Positions 1-10,336 of a DNA stretch of 64,000 nucleotides are shown here, piece by piece (positions within the stretch are counted from its first letter, which is position 1; every line of letters starts with the position of its first letter). The DNA is taken from the NCBI GenBank assembly GCA_003138355.1, contig PLFX01000042.1:38351-102350 (forward strand), read 5' to 3'. The position numbers and the translations under genes were made by a program. Source of the DNA: Solirubrobacterales bacterium (lineage in GTDB: Bacteria; Actinomycetota; Thermoleophilia; Solirubrobacterales; Solirubrobacteraceae). Under the pieces are notes generated by a model. It had not been told where the DNA came from. It saw only the letters and a list, made by a program, of their open reading frames with translations, and made no database searches.

Positions 1-87
1 CGGCAGGTTCGCCCCGCCGGGCAGCCCGAATACGACTTCCACACCCTCAGCTTTAAGGCATTCCATCAACGCATCCACTGCGCGCAT
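1..87 (-). CDS. ilvB: Acetolactate synthase large subunit, N-terminal fragment
   Basis: Only the first 29 codons are in the window; the gene runs off the left edge. They read MRAVDALMECLKAEGVEVVF followed by GLPGGANLP, the start of the ThDP-binding N-terminal domain of acetolactate synthase. The glutamate of EGV lies where the ThDP-activating glutamate region begins in this family. The ATG at 85-87 is fixed by an excellent Shine-Dalgarno sequence 7 nt upstream. The enzyme would make acetolactate for branched-chain amino acid synthesis. Another ThDP enzyme of the same family, such as glyoxylate carboligase, cannot be excluded from so short a piece. Confidence 0.75.
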   Translation of the reverse strand, partial: MRAVDALMECLKAEGVEVVFGLPGGANLP

Positions 88-94
88 TCGTGCT

Positions 95-103
95 ACCTCC
101 TTT
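95..103 (-). promoter_or_regulatory. Strong ribosome binding site of ilvB
   Basis: On the minus strand the sequence AAAGGAGGT ends 7 nt before the ATG at 85-87. It is a near-perfect match to the anti-Shine-Dalgarno and decides the start of the truncated gene at the left edge. Confidence 0.8.
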
Positions 104-145
104 CGACTCGTTCGCGTTGGCCCGCGGTCGCGGGCGTGACAGTCG

Positions 146-173
146 AGGATAGCGGCAGGCGCTAGGCGAACAA
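146..173 (-). promoter_or_regulatory. Candidate sigma-70 promoter for ilvB
   Basis: Minus strand: TTGTTC (173-168), a 16-nt spacer, then TATCCT (151-146), about 60 nt before the ATG. A GC-rich inverted repeat (GCCCGCG-GT-CGCGGGC, 120-135) lies between the promoter and the ribosome binding site. This is pattern matching only. Confidence 0.35.
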
Positions 174-232
174 CCGGCGGCGGTCGGTGTGCAAGGTGGC
201 CACGAGTTGCGGCGCCGCAGCGCGGGCCTCGC

Positions 233-1060
233 TCAAGGCCGACCGGCGTGCGGCGCCGCGCGGCCCGGGCATGCCAGCAGCTGGCCGGTGGTGCCCGGCC
301 CGTCGCGCATGGCCGCTTCCATGCCGCGCCAGACCGCGGCCGTGATGTAGAGCGTGCGTCGGTCAGCGCCGCCCAGCATGCACGCGAAGCAGCCCCGGTC
401 AACGGAGACCGTGTCGAGGACCTCGCCACCTTCGCACACGCGAACGCAGCTCTCCCCGGGAACGCTCGCGACCCAGATCGCCCCCTCTGCGTCGGCGCAG
501 ATGCCGTCCGGAGCGTGCGCGAGCTCGGCGAAGACGCGGCGATCCCCGAGCGTCCCGTCGGGGTTCACTCCAAAGGCGACGAGCTGACACAGGTGCGAGT
601 CGGCGACGACGAGCGTGCGCCCCGCATCCGTCAGAACCATCCCGTTCGGCCATTCAAAGCCGTCGGCGACCCGTAGGGCCGAGCCGTCAGCGCGTACGAG
701 CACGATCGCTCCCGGACCGCCGTTCACGTAGGCGTTGCCGGTCGCGTCGACGACAATCTCGTTGAACGGGGCCTCGCCGAAGTCCGTGAGATCGGCATGG
801 ACCGCGAACTGCCCGTCCGGCTCGAGTTCTCGCAAGAGCCGCGCGCGGCCCTCTACGACGAGCAGCCGACCGTCTGCCGTCCAGTCGATGCTGAGCGGCA
901 TCGATGGTCGCTCGAGGCGGACGATCAGCTCGGCCTGACCGTCCGGGGCCACGGCGAGCACCTCGCCCGGCCCCCAGTTGCACAGCCAGAGCCGCCCGTC
1001 GTGCCAGCGCGGCGACTCGGGGAAGCCGAGGCCCTCGACCAGTACGTCGAGCTCGCTCAC
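233..1060 (-). CDS. SMP-30/gluconolactonase/LRE family protein
   Basis: 275 aa, a typical length for the six-bladed beta-propeller SMP-30 lactonase family. The expected divalent-metal ligand motifs are visible in order: FPESP near residue 15, an Asn in APFNEIV near 100, WPNGM near 138 and HAPDGI near 182. Members hydrolyse sugar or other lactones; the substrate cannot be told from sequence. There is no signal peptide, so it is probably cytoplasmic. It follows the zinc-ribbon membrane protein by 6 bp and is likely co-transcribed with it. Confidence 0.85.
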   Translation of the reverse strand: MSELDVLVEGLGFPESPRWHDGRLWLCNWGPGEVLAVAPDGQAELIVRLERPSMPLSIDWTADGRLLVVEGRARLLRELEPDGQFAVHADLTDFGEAPFNEIVVDATGNAYVNGGPGAIVLVRADGSALRVADGFEWPNGMVLTDAGRTLVVADSHLCQLVAFGVNPDGTLGDRRVFAELAHAPDGICADAEGAIWVASVPGESCVRVCEGGEVLDTVSVDRGCFACMLGGADRRTLYITAAVWRGMEAAMRDGPGTTGQLLACPGRAAPHAGRP

Positions 1061-1066
1061 AGCCGG

Positions 1067-1366
1067 CTACAGCCTCGCGCGTACGCGTACCGCCGCTGTC
1101 GGCTCGATGATCTCTAACTCCTCGGGGTAGGAGAGCTCAGTGCCGCAATTCATGCACAGGGCGTCATAGATTCGCGTCGGCGTGCCGCAGCCGGGGCAGC
1201 GCCGCAGCGCGACCTCCGTCTCGCGGCGGTACAGCAGTGCCGCGACCGGACCGAGGATCGGGATGACCGCCGAGACGAGGAACCAGAGTGGCGGCGATGA
1301 CCCTTTGCGCAGCGCGACGAGCGCGCCGAGGACGCCCGACGCGAGGCAGATCAGCAGGTAGGTCAT
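1067..1366 (-). CDS. Small membrane protein with zinc ribbon
   Basis: 99 aa. Two hydrophobic segments fill the first about 45 residues, followed by a basic RRE stretch and a four-cysteine zinc ribbon (CPGCG...CMNCG, about residues 57-75). The tail is acidic then basic. No specific function is recognised; such proteins are usually annotated as zinc-ribbon domain-containing. Its ATG directly abuts the stop codon of the upstream gene, and the SMP-30 gene starts 6 bp after it, so the three are probably one transcript. Confidence 0.7.
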   Translation of the reverse strand: MTYLLICLASGVLGALVALRKGSSPPLWFLVSAVIPILGPVAALLYRRETEVALRRCPGCGTPTRIYDALCMNCGTELSYPEELEIIEPTAAVRVRARL

Positions 1367-1567
1367 CTAGTGAAAGAAGATGCGGATCGCCCAGATCGCG
1401 CCGATGATCGCCACGATGACCGCGACAACCGTCGCAACGAACACGATCAAGCCGAACAGGAAGTGCAGCAGCAGGAACGCGCAGATCAGCAAGACGAGCG
1501 CCGCCAGGGCGTGGCGCCCGAGGTTGTGAATCCAGGAGTCCGCGCGCTCTGTGTGCTCTTCGCTCAT
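1367..1567 (-). CDS. Small hydrophobic membrane protein
   Basis: 66 aa with a short polar N-terminus (MSEEHTERADSW) and then about 45 almost entirely hydrophobic residues forming one long or two short transmembrane helices. No family is recognised. Its stop codon (1367-1369) immediately precedes the ATG of the zinc-ribbon protein, which supports it as a real first gene of the operon. Confidence 0.6.
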   Translation of the reverse strand: MSEEHTERADSWIHNLGRHALAALVLLICAFLLLHFLFGLIVFVATVVAVIVAIIGAIWAIRIFFH

Positions 1568-1995
1568 ATCGTGAGCGTAGCGCGTTAGACGCGGTTCAGA
1601 ATGAATTGCAGGCCGCGCCGCGCCGGCCTAAGCCGGTTTGGTGCACGACGCCCCGGGTGGGGACCGCCGCCTGGCGTTCCGCCGGACGCCGATGCCACGA
1701 CGTTCCCGGCTGCGCTCAGCCCGCTCGACGCTCCGCGGCCTTGGACGGCGCAGCGACGCGAGGGGCCGGTAGACGCGTCAGGCTGTAGCGCCGCACGACA
1801 GCCTGCTTTGTCCCGGCCGCGGGCTCGCCGAGCTCGGGCAGCAGCAGGAAGCGCGAGCGCGATGTGGGTGTCTCGCTTGCCATGGGGAAATGATCGGCGA
1901 GGCCGGCCGATCCGTCGTTGGCCCGCTGGCCAAGATCAACCGTCCGGCGTTGGCCACGCTGAGCGAGCTGCCGCCGGCGACGGCCGTGAGCGCCG
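1568..1995. other. Region without a confident gene
   Basis: 428 bp between the small membrane protein and the end of gatB. Several short frames are open because of high GC, but none has a recognisable product or good Shine-Dalgarno. It holds the upstream region of the 1367-1567 gene, the region downstream of gatB, a weak hairpin (CCGGC-CTAA-GCCGG followed by TTT, about 1624-1641), and the candidate 55-codon ORF listed separately. Confidence 0.4.
1716..1883 (-). CDS. Candidate small ORF downstream of gatB (55 aa)
   Basis: 55 codons starting MASETPTSRSRFLLLPELGE and ending KAAERRAG. It is basic and Ala/Arg/Pro-rich, with no membrane segment. It follows gatB on the same strand by about 110 bp and has no clear Shine-Dalgarno. 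The composition looks more protein-like than the neighbouring shadow frames, but the call is weak. Confidence 0.25.
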   Translation of the reverse strand: MASETPTSRSRFLLLPELGEPAAGTKQAVVRRYSLTRLPAPRVAAPSKAAERRAG

Positions 1996-3419
<1,424 letters not shown>

Positions 3420-3423
<4 letters not shown>

Positions 3424-4853
3424 CGACGCGCCGCTCTCCCGTCGAATCCGAGCGCCTGCTCGAGCGCGAAGGCGGCGCTGAGCAGGCGATCTTCACTGAA
3501 TGCCGGGCCGATCAGCTGGAGGCCGACCGGAAGGCTCTTGCCACCGCCCGGCGGGGCCGCCATGCCGTTCGGGATCGAGATCGCCGGGATGCCGGCGAGC
3601 GATGCCGGGACCGTGCAGATGTCGTTCAGGTACATCGCGTAGGGGTCGGCGGTCTTCGCGCCGAGCTCAAAGGCGACGCCCGGTGCGGTCGGCGTGACGA
3701 CGAAGTCGAAGTGCTCGAATGTGGCGGCGAAGTCGCGTGCGATCAGCGTGCGAACGCGCTGGGCACGACCGTAGTAGGCCTCGTAATAGCCGCTCGAGAG
3801 CGCGTAGGTGCCGAGCATGATGCGGCGCTTGACCTCCGCGCCGAACCCGTCGTGGCGCGTGCGCGTGTACATGTCGAGCAGGTCGGTCGCATCCTGAGCG
3901 CGCAAGCCGTAGCGAACCCCGTCGAAGCGTGCGAGGTTCGATGATGCCTCCGCGGGCGCGAGGACGTAGTAGGCGGCGAGCGCGTGCGCAGCGTGCGGTA
4001 GCTGGCATGTCTCGACGCTCGCCCCGAGCTGGCGTGCGAGCTCGAGGCTCGCCGCGAATGCGCCGAGCACGCCCGGCTCGATCCCGTCGCTCGACAGTTC
4101 GGTCGGCACACCGAGGCGAATCCCGTGCAGGTCCGTCCGCGCCGGCAGGCTCACGGACCCGGGGTAGTCGAGCGAGGTCGCGTCGCGGGGATCGCGGGCG
4201 CCGACCATCTGCATGAGCAGCAGCGCCGCGTCGCTCACATCGCGTGTCAGCGGGCCAGCCTGGTCGAGCGATGAGGCGAACGCGATCATGCCGTAGCGCG
4301 AGACCGCGCCGTAGGTCGGCTTCAGCCCGACGATCCCGCACAGTGCGGCGGGCTGGCGGATCGAGCCGCCCGTGTCCGTGCCGATCGCCCAGGGCGCAAG
4401 CCCCGCGGCAACGGCGGCCGCACTGCCACCCGAGGACCCACCCGGCACGCGCGTGCGATCCCACGGATTGAGCGTCGGTCCGAAGCCGGAGTTCTCGGTC
4501 GAGGAGCCCATCGCGAACTCGTCCTGGTTGGTCTTGGCGAGCAGTGGCGCGCCCGCGCGCGCTAGGCGCTCGACGACCGTCGCCGTGTACGGCGGCCGGT
4601 AGCCCTCGAGAATCCGCGAGCCCGACTGGCTCGGAACGCCGGCGGTGCAGAAGAGGTCCTTGACGGCGAGCGGGACGCCTCCGAGTGGCCCATCGCCCGC
4701 CTCGGGGGACTCCTGCGCAACCCACGTGAACGCGTTCAACTCGTCGGCGGCGGCGCGGTCGCGGTAGAAGTCGAACAGCTCGCGCGCCGCGAGGTCTCCG
4801 CGGCCAATCGCGGCGGCCGCCTGCGCGGCGGTCAACTCGACCAGATCCATCAT
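3420..4853 (-). CDS. gatA: Asp-tRNA(Asn)/Glu-tRNA(Gln) amidotransferase subunit A
   Basis: 477 aa from the ATG at 4853, which overlaps the gatC stop as ATGA; a longer open frame to 4931 would run through gatC and is not used. This is the amidase-signature glutaminase subunit. The Lys-Ser-Ser catalytic triad is visible as K65 (AVKDLF), S140 (PGGSSGGS) and S164 (GTDTGGS). It releases ammonia from glutamine and channels it to GatB. A MM doublet at the start gives 4850 as a second possible initiator. Confidence 0.97.
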
Positions 4854-5134
4854 GCCTGCGGGCTCGGGACTGCGAAGCCGTCGTCGAGCACCTCCGGCGC
4901 GCTCTCGAGCGCCCGCTCGCGGGGCAGGCACGGTTCGGGCTCGTCGGCGCGCAGCGCGCCCGTCACGTCGATCACGTGGCTCGTCGGCGGCACGCCTTCG
5001 AGGTCGAGGCGGCTGATCGTCTCGATGTGCTCGAGCACGGCGCCGAGCTCGATCGTCAAGCGCGCGACCTCCTCCTCGCTCAGCTCGAGGCGCGCAAGGC
5101 GCGCGACGTGAAGGACTGTGTCGCGGTCGATCAT
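4850..5134 (-). CDS. gatC: Asp-tRNA(Asn)/Glu-tRNA(Gln) amidotransferase subunit C
   Basis: 94 aa, the normal size for GatC. It begins [20 protein letters not shown], the conserved N-terminal helix, and ends in the extended [10 protein letters not shown] segment that wraps GatA. It stabilises the GatA-GatB complex. The start is fixed by a 4-bp ATGA overlap with the upstream membrane-protein gene (5131-5134), and the stop overlaps gatA. The complex is consistent with the non-discriminating type of GluRS expected for gltX at 20.8-22.1 kb. Confidence 0.95.
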   Translation of the reverse strand: MIDRDTVLHVARLARLELSEEEVARLTIELGAVLEHIETISRLDLEGVPPTSHVIDVTGALRADEPEPCLPRERALESAPEVLDDGFAVPSPQA

Positions 5135-5556
5135 CCGCCTGCCGGGACGCCCCAGAACGGCGACTCGTCGCGCAACGAGAGGAACGCCGCGCCGGTCACC
5201 AGGACCGCGCCGGCGAGCGCGAGCCAGAGCCCGTAGCAGCGCCCCGTCGCCGAAGCCGGAAGCGCCACGGTGCGGGCCAAGATCACCGCCGCGGAAACAA
5301 AGCCGACGACCGTCGTGAAGGTCGCCAGCGCCACGGGTAGGGCAGGCGAGCGCTGGGTGACCGTGACGGCCACCAGCGCGAACGCGAGGACCGCGGCGAG
5401 CGCTGCCGGCAGCTCGGAGACCGTCAGAGCGCTGAAGGCATCGCGCGAGCCGGCCGGGAACTGGTACCACGGGAGGAACAGCGAGACGACGAGCAACATG
5501 CCGGCGAACAGCGCAACGAGGTCCGGCGGGCGCAGGCGGCGTAGATCGACGTGCAT
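5131..5556 (-). CDS. Four-helix membrane protein leading the gatCAB operon
   Basis: 141 aa starting at the ATG at 5556 ([20 protein letters not shown]). About four transmembrane segments are visible (residues 14-30, 50-67, 75-97, 108-126) with a short loop after LPWYQF. No family is recognised. Its last codon overlaps gatC by ATGA, so the two are translationally coupled. The frame stays open further upstream to 6165, but that part is antisense to the crotonase gene and has no start signal. Confidence 0.65.
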   Translation of the reverse strand: MHVDLRRLRPPDLVALFAGMLLVVSLFLPWYQFPAGSRDAFSALTVSELPAALAAVLAFALVAVTVTQRSPALPVALATFTTVVGFVSAAVILARTVALPASATGRCYGLWLALAGAVLVTGAAFLSLRDESPFWGVPAGG

Positions 5557-5610
5557 CGCGGACAAGACTAGTAGTGGGCCCAGCCGCGCCGCTGCTAGCC
5601 TGGACCGGCC

Positions 5611-6387
5611 GTGAGCGAGGTCGCCGAGCAGGTCGTCCTTGTCGAGCGCCGGGACCGGGTGCTCGTGCTCACGCTCAACCGGCCTGCGGCGCGCAACGCG
5701 ATCGACCTCGCCATGGCGCGGGCGCTCGCGGCGGCGCTCGACGGCCTCGACGAGGATCCCAGCCTGAGCGCGGGCGTCATCACGGGCGCGCCCCCAGGCT
5801 TCAGCGCCGGTATGGACCTCAAGGCGTTCTCGGCTGGCGAGCTGCCGGTGGTTCCTGGACGCGGGTTTGGCGGAATCGTCGATCGCGGGTCGCGCAAGCC
5901 GCTGATCGCCGCGGTCGAGGGGTTCGCGCTCGGCGGCGGCTTCGAGGTCGTGCTCGCTTGCGACCTCGTCGTCGCGGCGCGCGACTCGCGCTTCGCGCTC
6001 CCAGAGGTCAAGCGCGGTCTGATTGCGGCCTTCGGCGGGCTCGTGCGCTTGCCGCGGCGGATCCCAGAGGCGATCGCGACCGAGATCGCGCTCACGGGCG
6101 AGCCGATCTCCGCGCCGCGCCTGCACGAGCTGGGCCTCGTGAACCGGCTGGTCGAGGCGGGCCAAGCGCTCACAGCAGCCCTCGAGCTCGCCCGCGTGAT
6201 CGCTGCGAACAGCCCGATCGCGGTCCGTACCTCAAAGGAGGCGTTGACGCGCCAGCGCGCGTGGACGGCGAAGGCCGAGTGCGCCGAACAGCAACTGCTC
6301 TGGGAGCGTGTCATCGCATCGCCCGACGCGCGCGAGGGAGCGGCGGCGTTCGCGGAGAAGCGCGCGCCGCGTTGGCAAACGGGTTGA
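5611..6387 (+). CDS. Enoyl-CoA hydratase/isomerase (crotonase) family protein
   Basis: 258 aa from a GTG start. The crotonase fold is clear: the first oxyanion-hole segment GFSAGMDLKAF (about 67-77), the second GFALGGGFEVVLACDLVVAA (about 103-122), then FALPEVKRGL with the conserved Glu. The likely role is hydration of an enoyl-CoA in fatty acid or amino acid degradation; the substrate is not predictable. The stop overlaps the TTG start of the following MFS gene (TTGA, 6384-6387), implying coupled translation. Confidence 0.9.
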   Translation: MSEVAEQVVLVERRDRVLVLTLNRPAARNAIDLAMARALAAALDGLDEDPSLSAGVITGAPPGFSAGMDLKAFSAGELPVVPGRGFGGIVDRGSRKPLIAAVEGFALGGGFEVVLACDLVVAARDSRFALPEVKRGLIAAFGGLVRLPRRIPEAIATEIALTGEPISAPRLHELGLVNRLVEAGQALTAALELARVIAANSPIAVRTSKEALTRQRAWTAKAECAEQQLLWERVIASPDAREGAAAFAEKRAPRWQTG

Positions 6388-7883
6388 CGGCGCCCGTGGC
6401 CGGGCCTCGTCGCAGCGAGTCCGAGTCGAGGCGGGCGCGGCTCGCCATCCTCTTCACCTGCAGCCTCAGCCTGTTCATCGTCAGCCTCGACACGACGATC
6501 GTGAACGTCGCGTTGCCGTCGATCGCGCATGACTTCCACGCGCAGCTCGACGGCTTGCAATGGGTGGTTGACGCCTACGTGGTGGTGATCGCGAGCCTGC
6601 TGATCCTGTCCGGATCGACCGGTGACCGACTCGGCCGGCGGCGCGTGTTCAAGACAGGTCTCGTCATCTTCGGCGCCGGCTCGCTCGCATGCAGCCTCGC
6701 GCCAACTCTGGGGGCGCTGATCGCCTTCAGAGCGCTGCAGGCGATCGGCGGTTCGATGCTCAACCCGAACTCGCTCTCGATCATCGCGAACGTCTTTACC
6801 GAGCGACGCGAGCGGGCGCGAGCGATCGGCGTCTGGGGCGCTGTCTTCGGCGCGAGCATCGCCTTTGGCCCGATCTTCGGTGGGTTGCTCACCGACTCGA
6901 TTGGCTGGCGCGCGGTCTTCTGGGTGAATCTCCCGGTCGTCGCGGTCGCCTGGTGGCTAACCACTCGCTTCGTCCCGGAGTCGCGGGCGCCCCGGGCGCG
7001 GCGGCTCGATCCCGCCGGACAGCTGCTGGCGGCCGTGCTGCTGGGGGCGCTCTGCTTCGGGATCGTCGAGGGACCTGCGGACGGCTGGACCTCGCCAGCG
7101 ATCCTCGCCGCCTTCGCCGTCGCCGCGGGCTCCCTCGTCGCCTTCGTTGCGGTGGAGCGGCGCCGGCGCGATCCACTGCTCGATCTGCGCTTCTTCCGCA
7201 GCCCCCTGCTGTCCGGAGCCGCGCTGGTCGGCGTGTTCGCGTTTCTCGTGACGGCCGGCTTTCTGTTCTTGAACACGCTCTACCTCCAGGATGCTCGCGG
7301 GTACTCGGCGCTGCGTGCCGGACTCGCGATCCTCCCTGCCAGCCTGCTGATCATGTTCGCTGCGCCGCTTTCGGGGCGGCTCGTCGGCTGGCGTGGCGCG
7401 CGGCTGCCGATGACCGCCGGCGGCGTTTGCTTCGCGGCCGGCGCGGCCTTGCTCGCGTCGATGACTGTGACGACGAGCTACGGCGTGCTGGCGGCCGGCT
7501 ATGCGCTGATCGGTCTGGGCGGTGGGCTCGTCAACCCGCCGATCACGAACGCGGCGGTCAGCGGATTGCCGAACGAGCAGGCCGGCACGGCCGGGGCGAT
7601 CGCTGCAACATCGCGGCAGATCGGGAGCGCGCTCGGAGTTGCGATCACGGGCTCGATCGCGCACTCCGGTGCGCGTCTGATTGCGGCGAACGCCGCGGTG
7701 CCGGGCTCGCGGCACACGTCCGCGCAAGCGCACTTCGCGCTCGCAACCCACGCCGGCTGGATCCTGTGCGCGTGCTGCGGTGCCGCGATCGCGGTCATCG
7801 CGTTCGCCACGAGCGGGGCCTGGGGGCGGCAGCGCGCCGCCCGACTCGCGGGCGCGCTCGCCGACACCGCGCAGGCCGGCTAG
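6384..7883 (+). CDS. MFS transporter, DHA2 (14-TMS, EmrB/QacA) family
   Basis: 499 aa counted from the TTG at 6384, which overlaps the crotonase stop; a GTG at 6396 is an equally plausible start. Signature elements: D1-type SLDTTIVNVALPSIAHDF near residue 31, motif A GDRLGRRRVF near 75, motif C FGASIAFGPIFGGLL near 155, and about 14 hydrophobic helices. Members export drugs or metabolites using the proton gradient. The frame also runs open upstream to 5574 through the crotonase gene, which is a shadow. Confidence 0.9.
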   Translation: MTAPVAGPRRSESESRRARLAILFTCSLSLFIVSLDTTIVNVALPSIAHDFHAQLDGLQWVVDAYVVVIASLLILSGSTGDRLGRRRVFKTGLVIFGAGSLACSLAPTLGALIAFRALQAIGGSMLNPNSLSIIANVFTERRERARAIGVWGAVFGASIAFGPIFGGLLTDSIGWRAVFWVNLPVVAVAWWLTTRFVPESRAPRARRLDPAGQLLAAVLLGALCFGIVEGPADGWTSPAILAAFAVAAGSLVAFVAVERRRRDPLLDLRFFRSPLLSGAALVGVFAFLVTAGFLFLNTLYLQDARGYSALRAGLAILPASLLIMFAAPLSGRLVGWRGARLPMTAGGVCFAAGAALLASMTVTTSYGVLAAGYALIGLGGGLVNPPITNAAVSGLPNEQAGTAGAIAATSRQIGSALGVAITGSIAHSGARLIAANAAVPGSRHTSAQAHFALATHAGWILCACCGAAIAVIAFATSGAWGRQRAARLAGALADTAQAG

Positions 7884-8095
7884 TACCCCCTGCTACAGCG
7901 CTCGAAACTCCGAGTTACATCCTGCACGCGCTGTTGCAAAGGAGGATTTTCACCAGTTTGTAGCAGGAGCCCACTGCTACGGTCCGCGACCTCCTGCGAC
8001 TAGGACGACCGAAACGGACGCCGTTCGCCGCGGTCGCGCTCACTGCTCTGGCAGCGTTCGCCGCTTCCGAGATTCTCGGAACGGGCGCTCAACCA

Positions 8096-8809
8096 GTGCA
8101 CATGGCGTTGGCTTGGAAGCCCGTCATGGCAGCGCGAATCGCAATTGAGGCCCCCACCGAGCGCCGCCAGGCGAGCGTCAGCGTGGTCGGTATGGCGCAC
8201 CGCGCGAGCGCGCCCGCGCCGTCCGAGCGTGCCACCGAGGCGATCGCCCAAGCTGCGGCGATGCGACCGGAGCGGGTGGGCACGCCCGAGTCGAGCACCA
8301 GCCGGATCGAGGCGCTCCACATGGTCGCGGCGGCAAAGCGCGCGGGGCTGAGGCAGCTGCGCTCCGACGAGACGCGGATCGTTCCCGGCAGGTTCGCGCG
8401 GATCATGCCGGACGGCTACGCAGCGGCGCCGCGCGATGCTCCAGCCCGCGTTCAGGAGGCGATCTGGGCGGCAAACCGGTTGGTCGGTATGCCATACGTG
8501 TACGGCGGCGGTCACGGCAGCTTCTTCGCCGGCGGATACGACTGCTCGGGCACGGTCTCGTTCGCGCTGCACGGTGGTGACCTGTTGAGCGCACCGCTCG
8601 ATTCCAGCGAGTTCTACGCGTTCGGCGCGAGCGGTCACGGTCGCTGGCTGACCGTCTACACGAGTCCCGGCCACGCCTTCCTCGAGATCGCCGGCATCCG
8701 CCTCGACACGAGCACCGCCGGTCAGCTCAACGGCGAGCAGGGGCCCCGCTGGCGCCCGTTGCTCGCCGACACCGCCGGCTATACGGCGCGCCATCCGGCG
8801 GGCTACTGA
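8096..8809 (+). CDS. NlpC/P60 family cell-wall peptidase
   Basis: Secreted-type cysteine peptidase expected to cleave peptidoglycan stem peptides. Counting from the GTG at 8096 (237 aa), the catalytic Cys is C150 in YDCSGTVSF and the His is H193 in PGHAFLEI; VGMPYVYGGGHG is typical of the family. The start is doubtful. The same frame is open back to a TAG at 7961-7963, and codons 7994-8080 encode a signal-peptide-like stretch (RPKRTPFAAVALTALAAF) with no ATG, GTG or TTG. From 8096 or the ATG at 8102 the protein has no signal peptide. It converges with the lipoprotein gene 12 bp downstream. Confidence 0.85.
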   Translation: MHMALAWKPVMAARIAIEAPTERRQASVSVVGMAHRASAPAPSERATEAIAQAAAMRPERVGTPESSTSRIEALHMVAAAKRAGLRQLRSDETRIVPGRFARIMPDGYAAAPRDAPARVQEAIWAANRLVGMPYVYGGGHGSFFAGGYDCSGTVSFALHGGDLLSAPLDSSEFYAFGASGHGRWLTVYTSPGHAFLEIAGIRLDTSTAGQLNGEQGPRWRPLLADTAGYTARHPAGY

Positions 8810-8821
8810 GCTACCGCCGTA

Positions 8822-9421
8822 CTACGGGAAGTCCTGAGCGACCTGCTCCGCGCGCTTGCCGTGCGGCGTATGCAGGTACGGCGCGGTCACGGCCCGCGCG
8901 AGCGCGATCTTCTGCCCCTGGTCAGCGCCGGACCACTCGATCGACGTCGTGATCACGCGATAGCCGTCGGTCGAGATCAGCCACTGCTCCTCGGGGAACC
9001 AGCTCGCTTCCAGTCCGAGTTGCGCGACCGCGACCGGTGGCGGGCTGCCGCGCTGCGGGTAAGTGAAGGTCTGCGCGGCCTCGTCGATCGTCCGCAGGAC
9101 GATGAAATAGGCGGCCCGGGTGGCCTCGACGTTCGCGAGGACCGCGACGGTTCGGCCGCCGGCGCGATGGACGCGGTACAGGCACTGGGGCATCGCGTTA
9201 CGCCCGGTTGATATGTCGTGGCTGATCGCGCTCGAAGGCAGGCGCAGCGTGCGCGCGATCGCGGCCAGCGAAGCTCGCAGGCACACGGGATGGCGAGCCG
9301 GCCAGCCGCCGGCGGCCGTGTTCCGCGCGGCCTGGCCCGTCCCGCACGCCGCCAGTGCGAGCGCCGCAAGCGGCACTGCCACGATCCTGGTCCAAGCCAT
9401 GCCCGCAGCGGAGTGTTGCAC
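8822..9421 (-). CDS. Putative lipoprotein of unknown function
   Basis: 199 aa from 9421, or 192 aa from the MAWTR start at 9400. The hydrophobic stretch ending LALAACG is a lipoprotein signal with lipobox and Cys near residue 26, so the protein should be membrane-anchored outside the cell. Three further cysteines are absent except in the HPVCLRASL and PQCLYRVH segments, which could pair. No domain is recognised. It begins 28-49 bp after folD on the same strand and may be co-transcribed with pcrA-folD. Confidence 0.7.
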   Translation of the reverse strand: MQHSAAGMAWTRIVAVPLAALALAACGTGQAARNTAAGGWPARHPVCLRASLAAIARTLRLPSSAISHDISTGRNAMPQCLYRVHRAGGRTVAVLANVEATRAAYFIVLRTIDEAAQTFTYPQRGSPPPVAVAQLGLEASWFPEEQWLISTDGYRVITTSIEWSGADQGQKIALARAVTAPYLHTPHGKRAEQVAQDFP

Positions 9422-9448
9422 GCGCCCGGAACGCGCCTGCCTCGGTCG

Positions 9449-10336
9449 CTATTCGCCTGCCTGCGCTCGCGCGGCGCTCAGCGTGTTGCGCAACAGGCAC
9501 GCGATCGTCATCGGCCCAACGCCGCCCGGAACCGGGGTGATCGCTCCGGCGCGCTCGCGCGCCGCTTCGAAGTCCACGTCGCCGAGGATCTTGCCGTCCG
9601 CGCCCCGCGTCTGCCCGACGTCGATCACGATCGCGCCCGGTTTGACCCAATCGCCCTTGACCATCTGCGCCCGGCCGACGGCGGCGATCAGGATGTCTGC
9701 TCGCAGGCATACCTCGCGCAGGTCGCGCGTGCGCGAGTGGCAGACGGTCACGGTCGCGTTCTCCGCGAGCAGCAACTGCGCCATCGGCTTGCCGAAGAGG
9801 TTCGAGCGTCCGACGACGACCACCTCGGCGCCTTCGAGCTCCGCGTTGACACTGCGCAGGAGCTCGATCACGCCGACCGGCGTGCAGGGCGCCAGCCCCG
9901 GGCGCCCGAGCGAAAGCAACCCGGCCGAGACCGCGGTCAGCCCGTCGACGTCCTTCGCCGCATCGACCAGCCCCGTGATGTAGGTCCCGTCGAGGTGGCT
10001 GGGGAGCGGCAGCTGCACGATCATGCCGCTCACCTCCGGGTTCGCGTTGAGCTCGCCGACCAGCGCGGCGAGCTCGTCCTGGCTGATGTCCGCCGACGGC
10101 CGGTGATCAAAGCCGCGGATGCCGACCTGCGCGCTCGCCTTCTGCTTGCCGGCAACGTAGATCGCGCTCGCCGGGTCCTCGCCGACGAGCACCGTGGCGA
10201 GCCCCGGGGGCCGTCCGTGCCGCGCCGCGAACTCCGCGACGCCCTCGGCCACCTCCGCGCGCACGCGCGCGGCGACCGCGCGGCCGTCGATGACCTGTGC
10301 CCCGTCATGGGGTATCACTGCTTCGCCTACGCTCAT
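9449..10336 (-). CDS. folD: Bifunctional methylenetetrahydrofolate dehydrogenase/cyclohydrolase
   Basis: 295 aa, full length. Conserved motifs: YVAGKQKA with the catalytic lysine (about 61-68), QLPLPSHLD (about 108), DVDGLTAVSAG, the NADP-binding GRSNLFGKPMAQLLL (about 176-190) and PVPGGVGPMT near the C-terminus. It interconverts methylene- and formyl-tetrahydrofolate for purine and fMet supply. Its ATG overlaps the stop of the upstream helicase gene (10333-10336), so it is translated with it. Confidence 0.97.
   Translation of the reverse strand: MSVGEAVIPHDGAQVIDGRAVAARVRAEVAEGVAEFAARHGRPPGLATVLVGEDPASAIYVAGKQKASAQVGIRGFDHRPSADISQDELAALVGELNANPEVSGMIVQLPLPSHLDGTYITGLVDAAKDVDGLTAVSAGLLSLGRPGLAPCTPVGVIELLRSVNAELEGAEVVVVGRSNLFGKPMAQLLLAENATVTVCHSRTRDLREVCLRADILIAAVGRAQMVKGDWVKPGAIVIDVGQTRGADGKILGDVDFEAARERAGAITPVPGGVGPMTIACLLRNTLSAARAQAGE

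Noticed and set aside
5557-6165. N-terminal extension of the gatC-upstream membrane protein
   Set aside because: The frame is open but antisense to the crotonase gene; the hydrophobic, family-like part begins at the ATG at 5556.
7884-8095. ydaO/c-di-AMP riboswitch upstream of the NlpC/P60 gene, as in many actinobacteria
   Set aside because: The conserved ydaO core could not be recognised; only a short hairpin and an orphan Shine-Dalgarno are visible.
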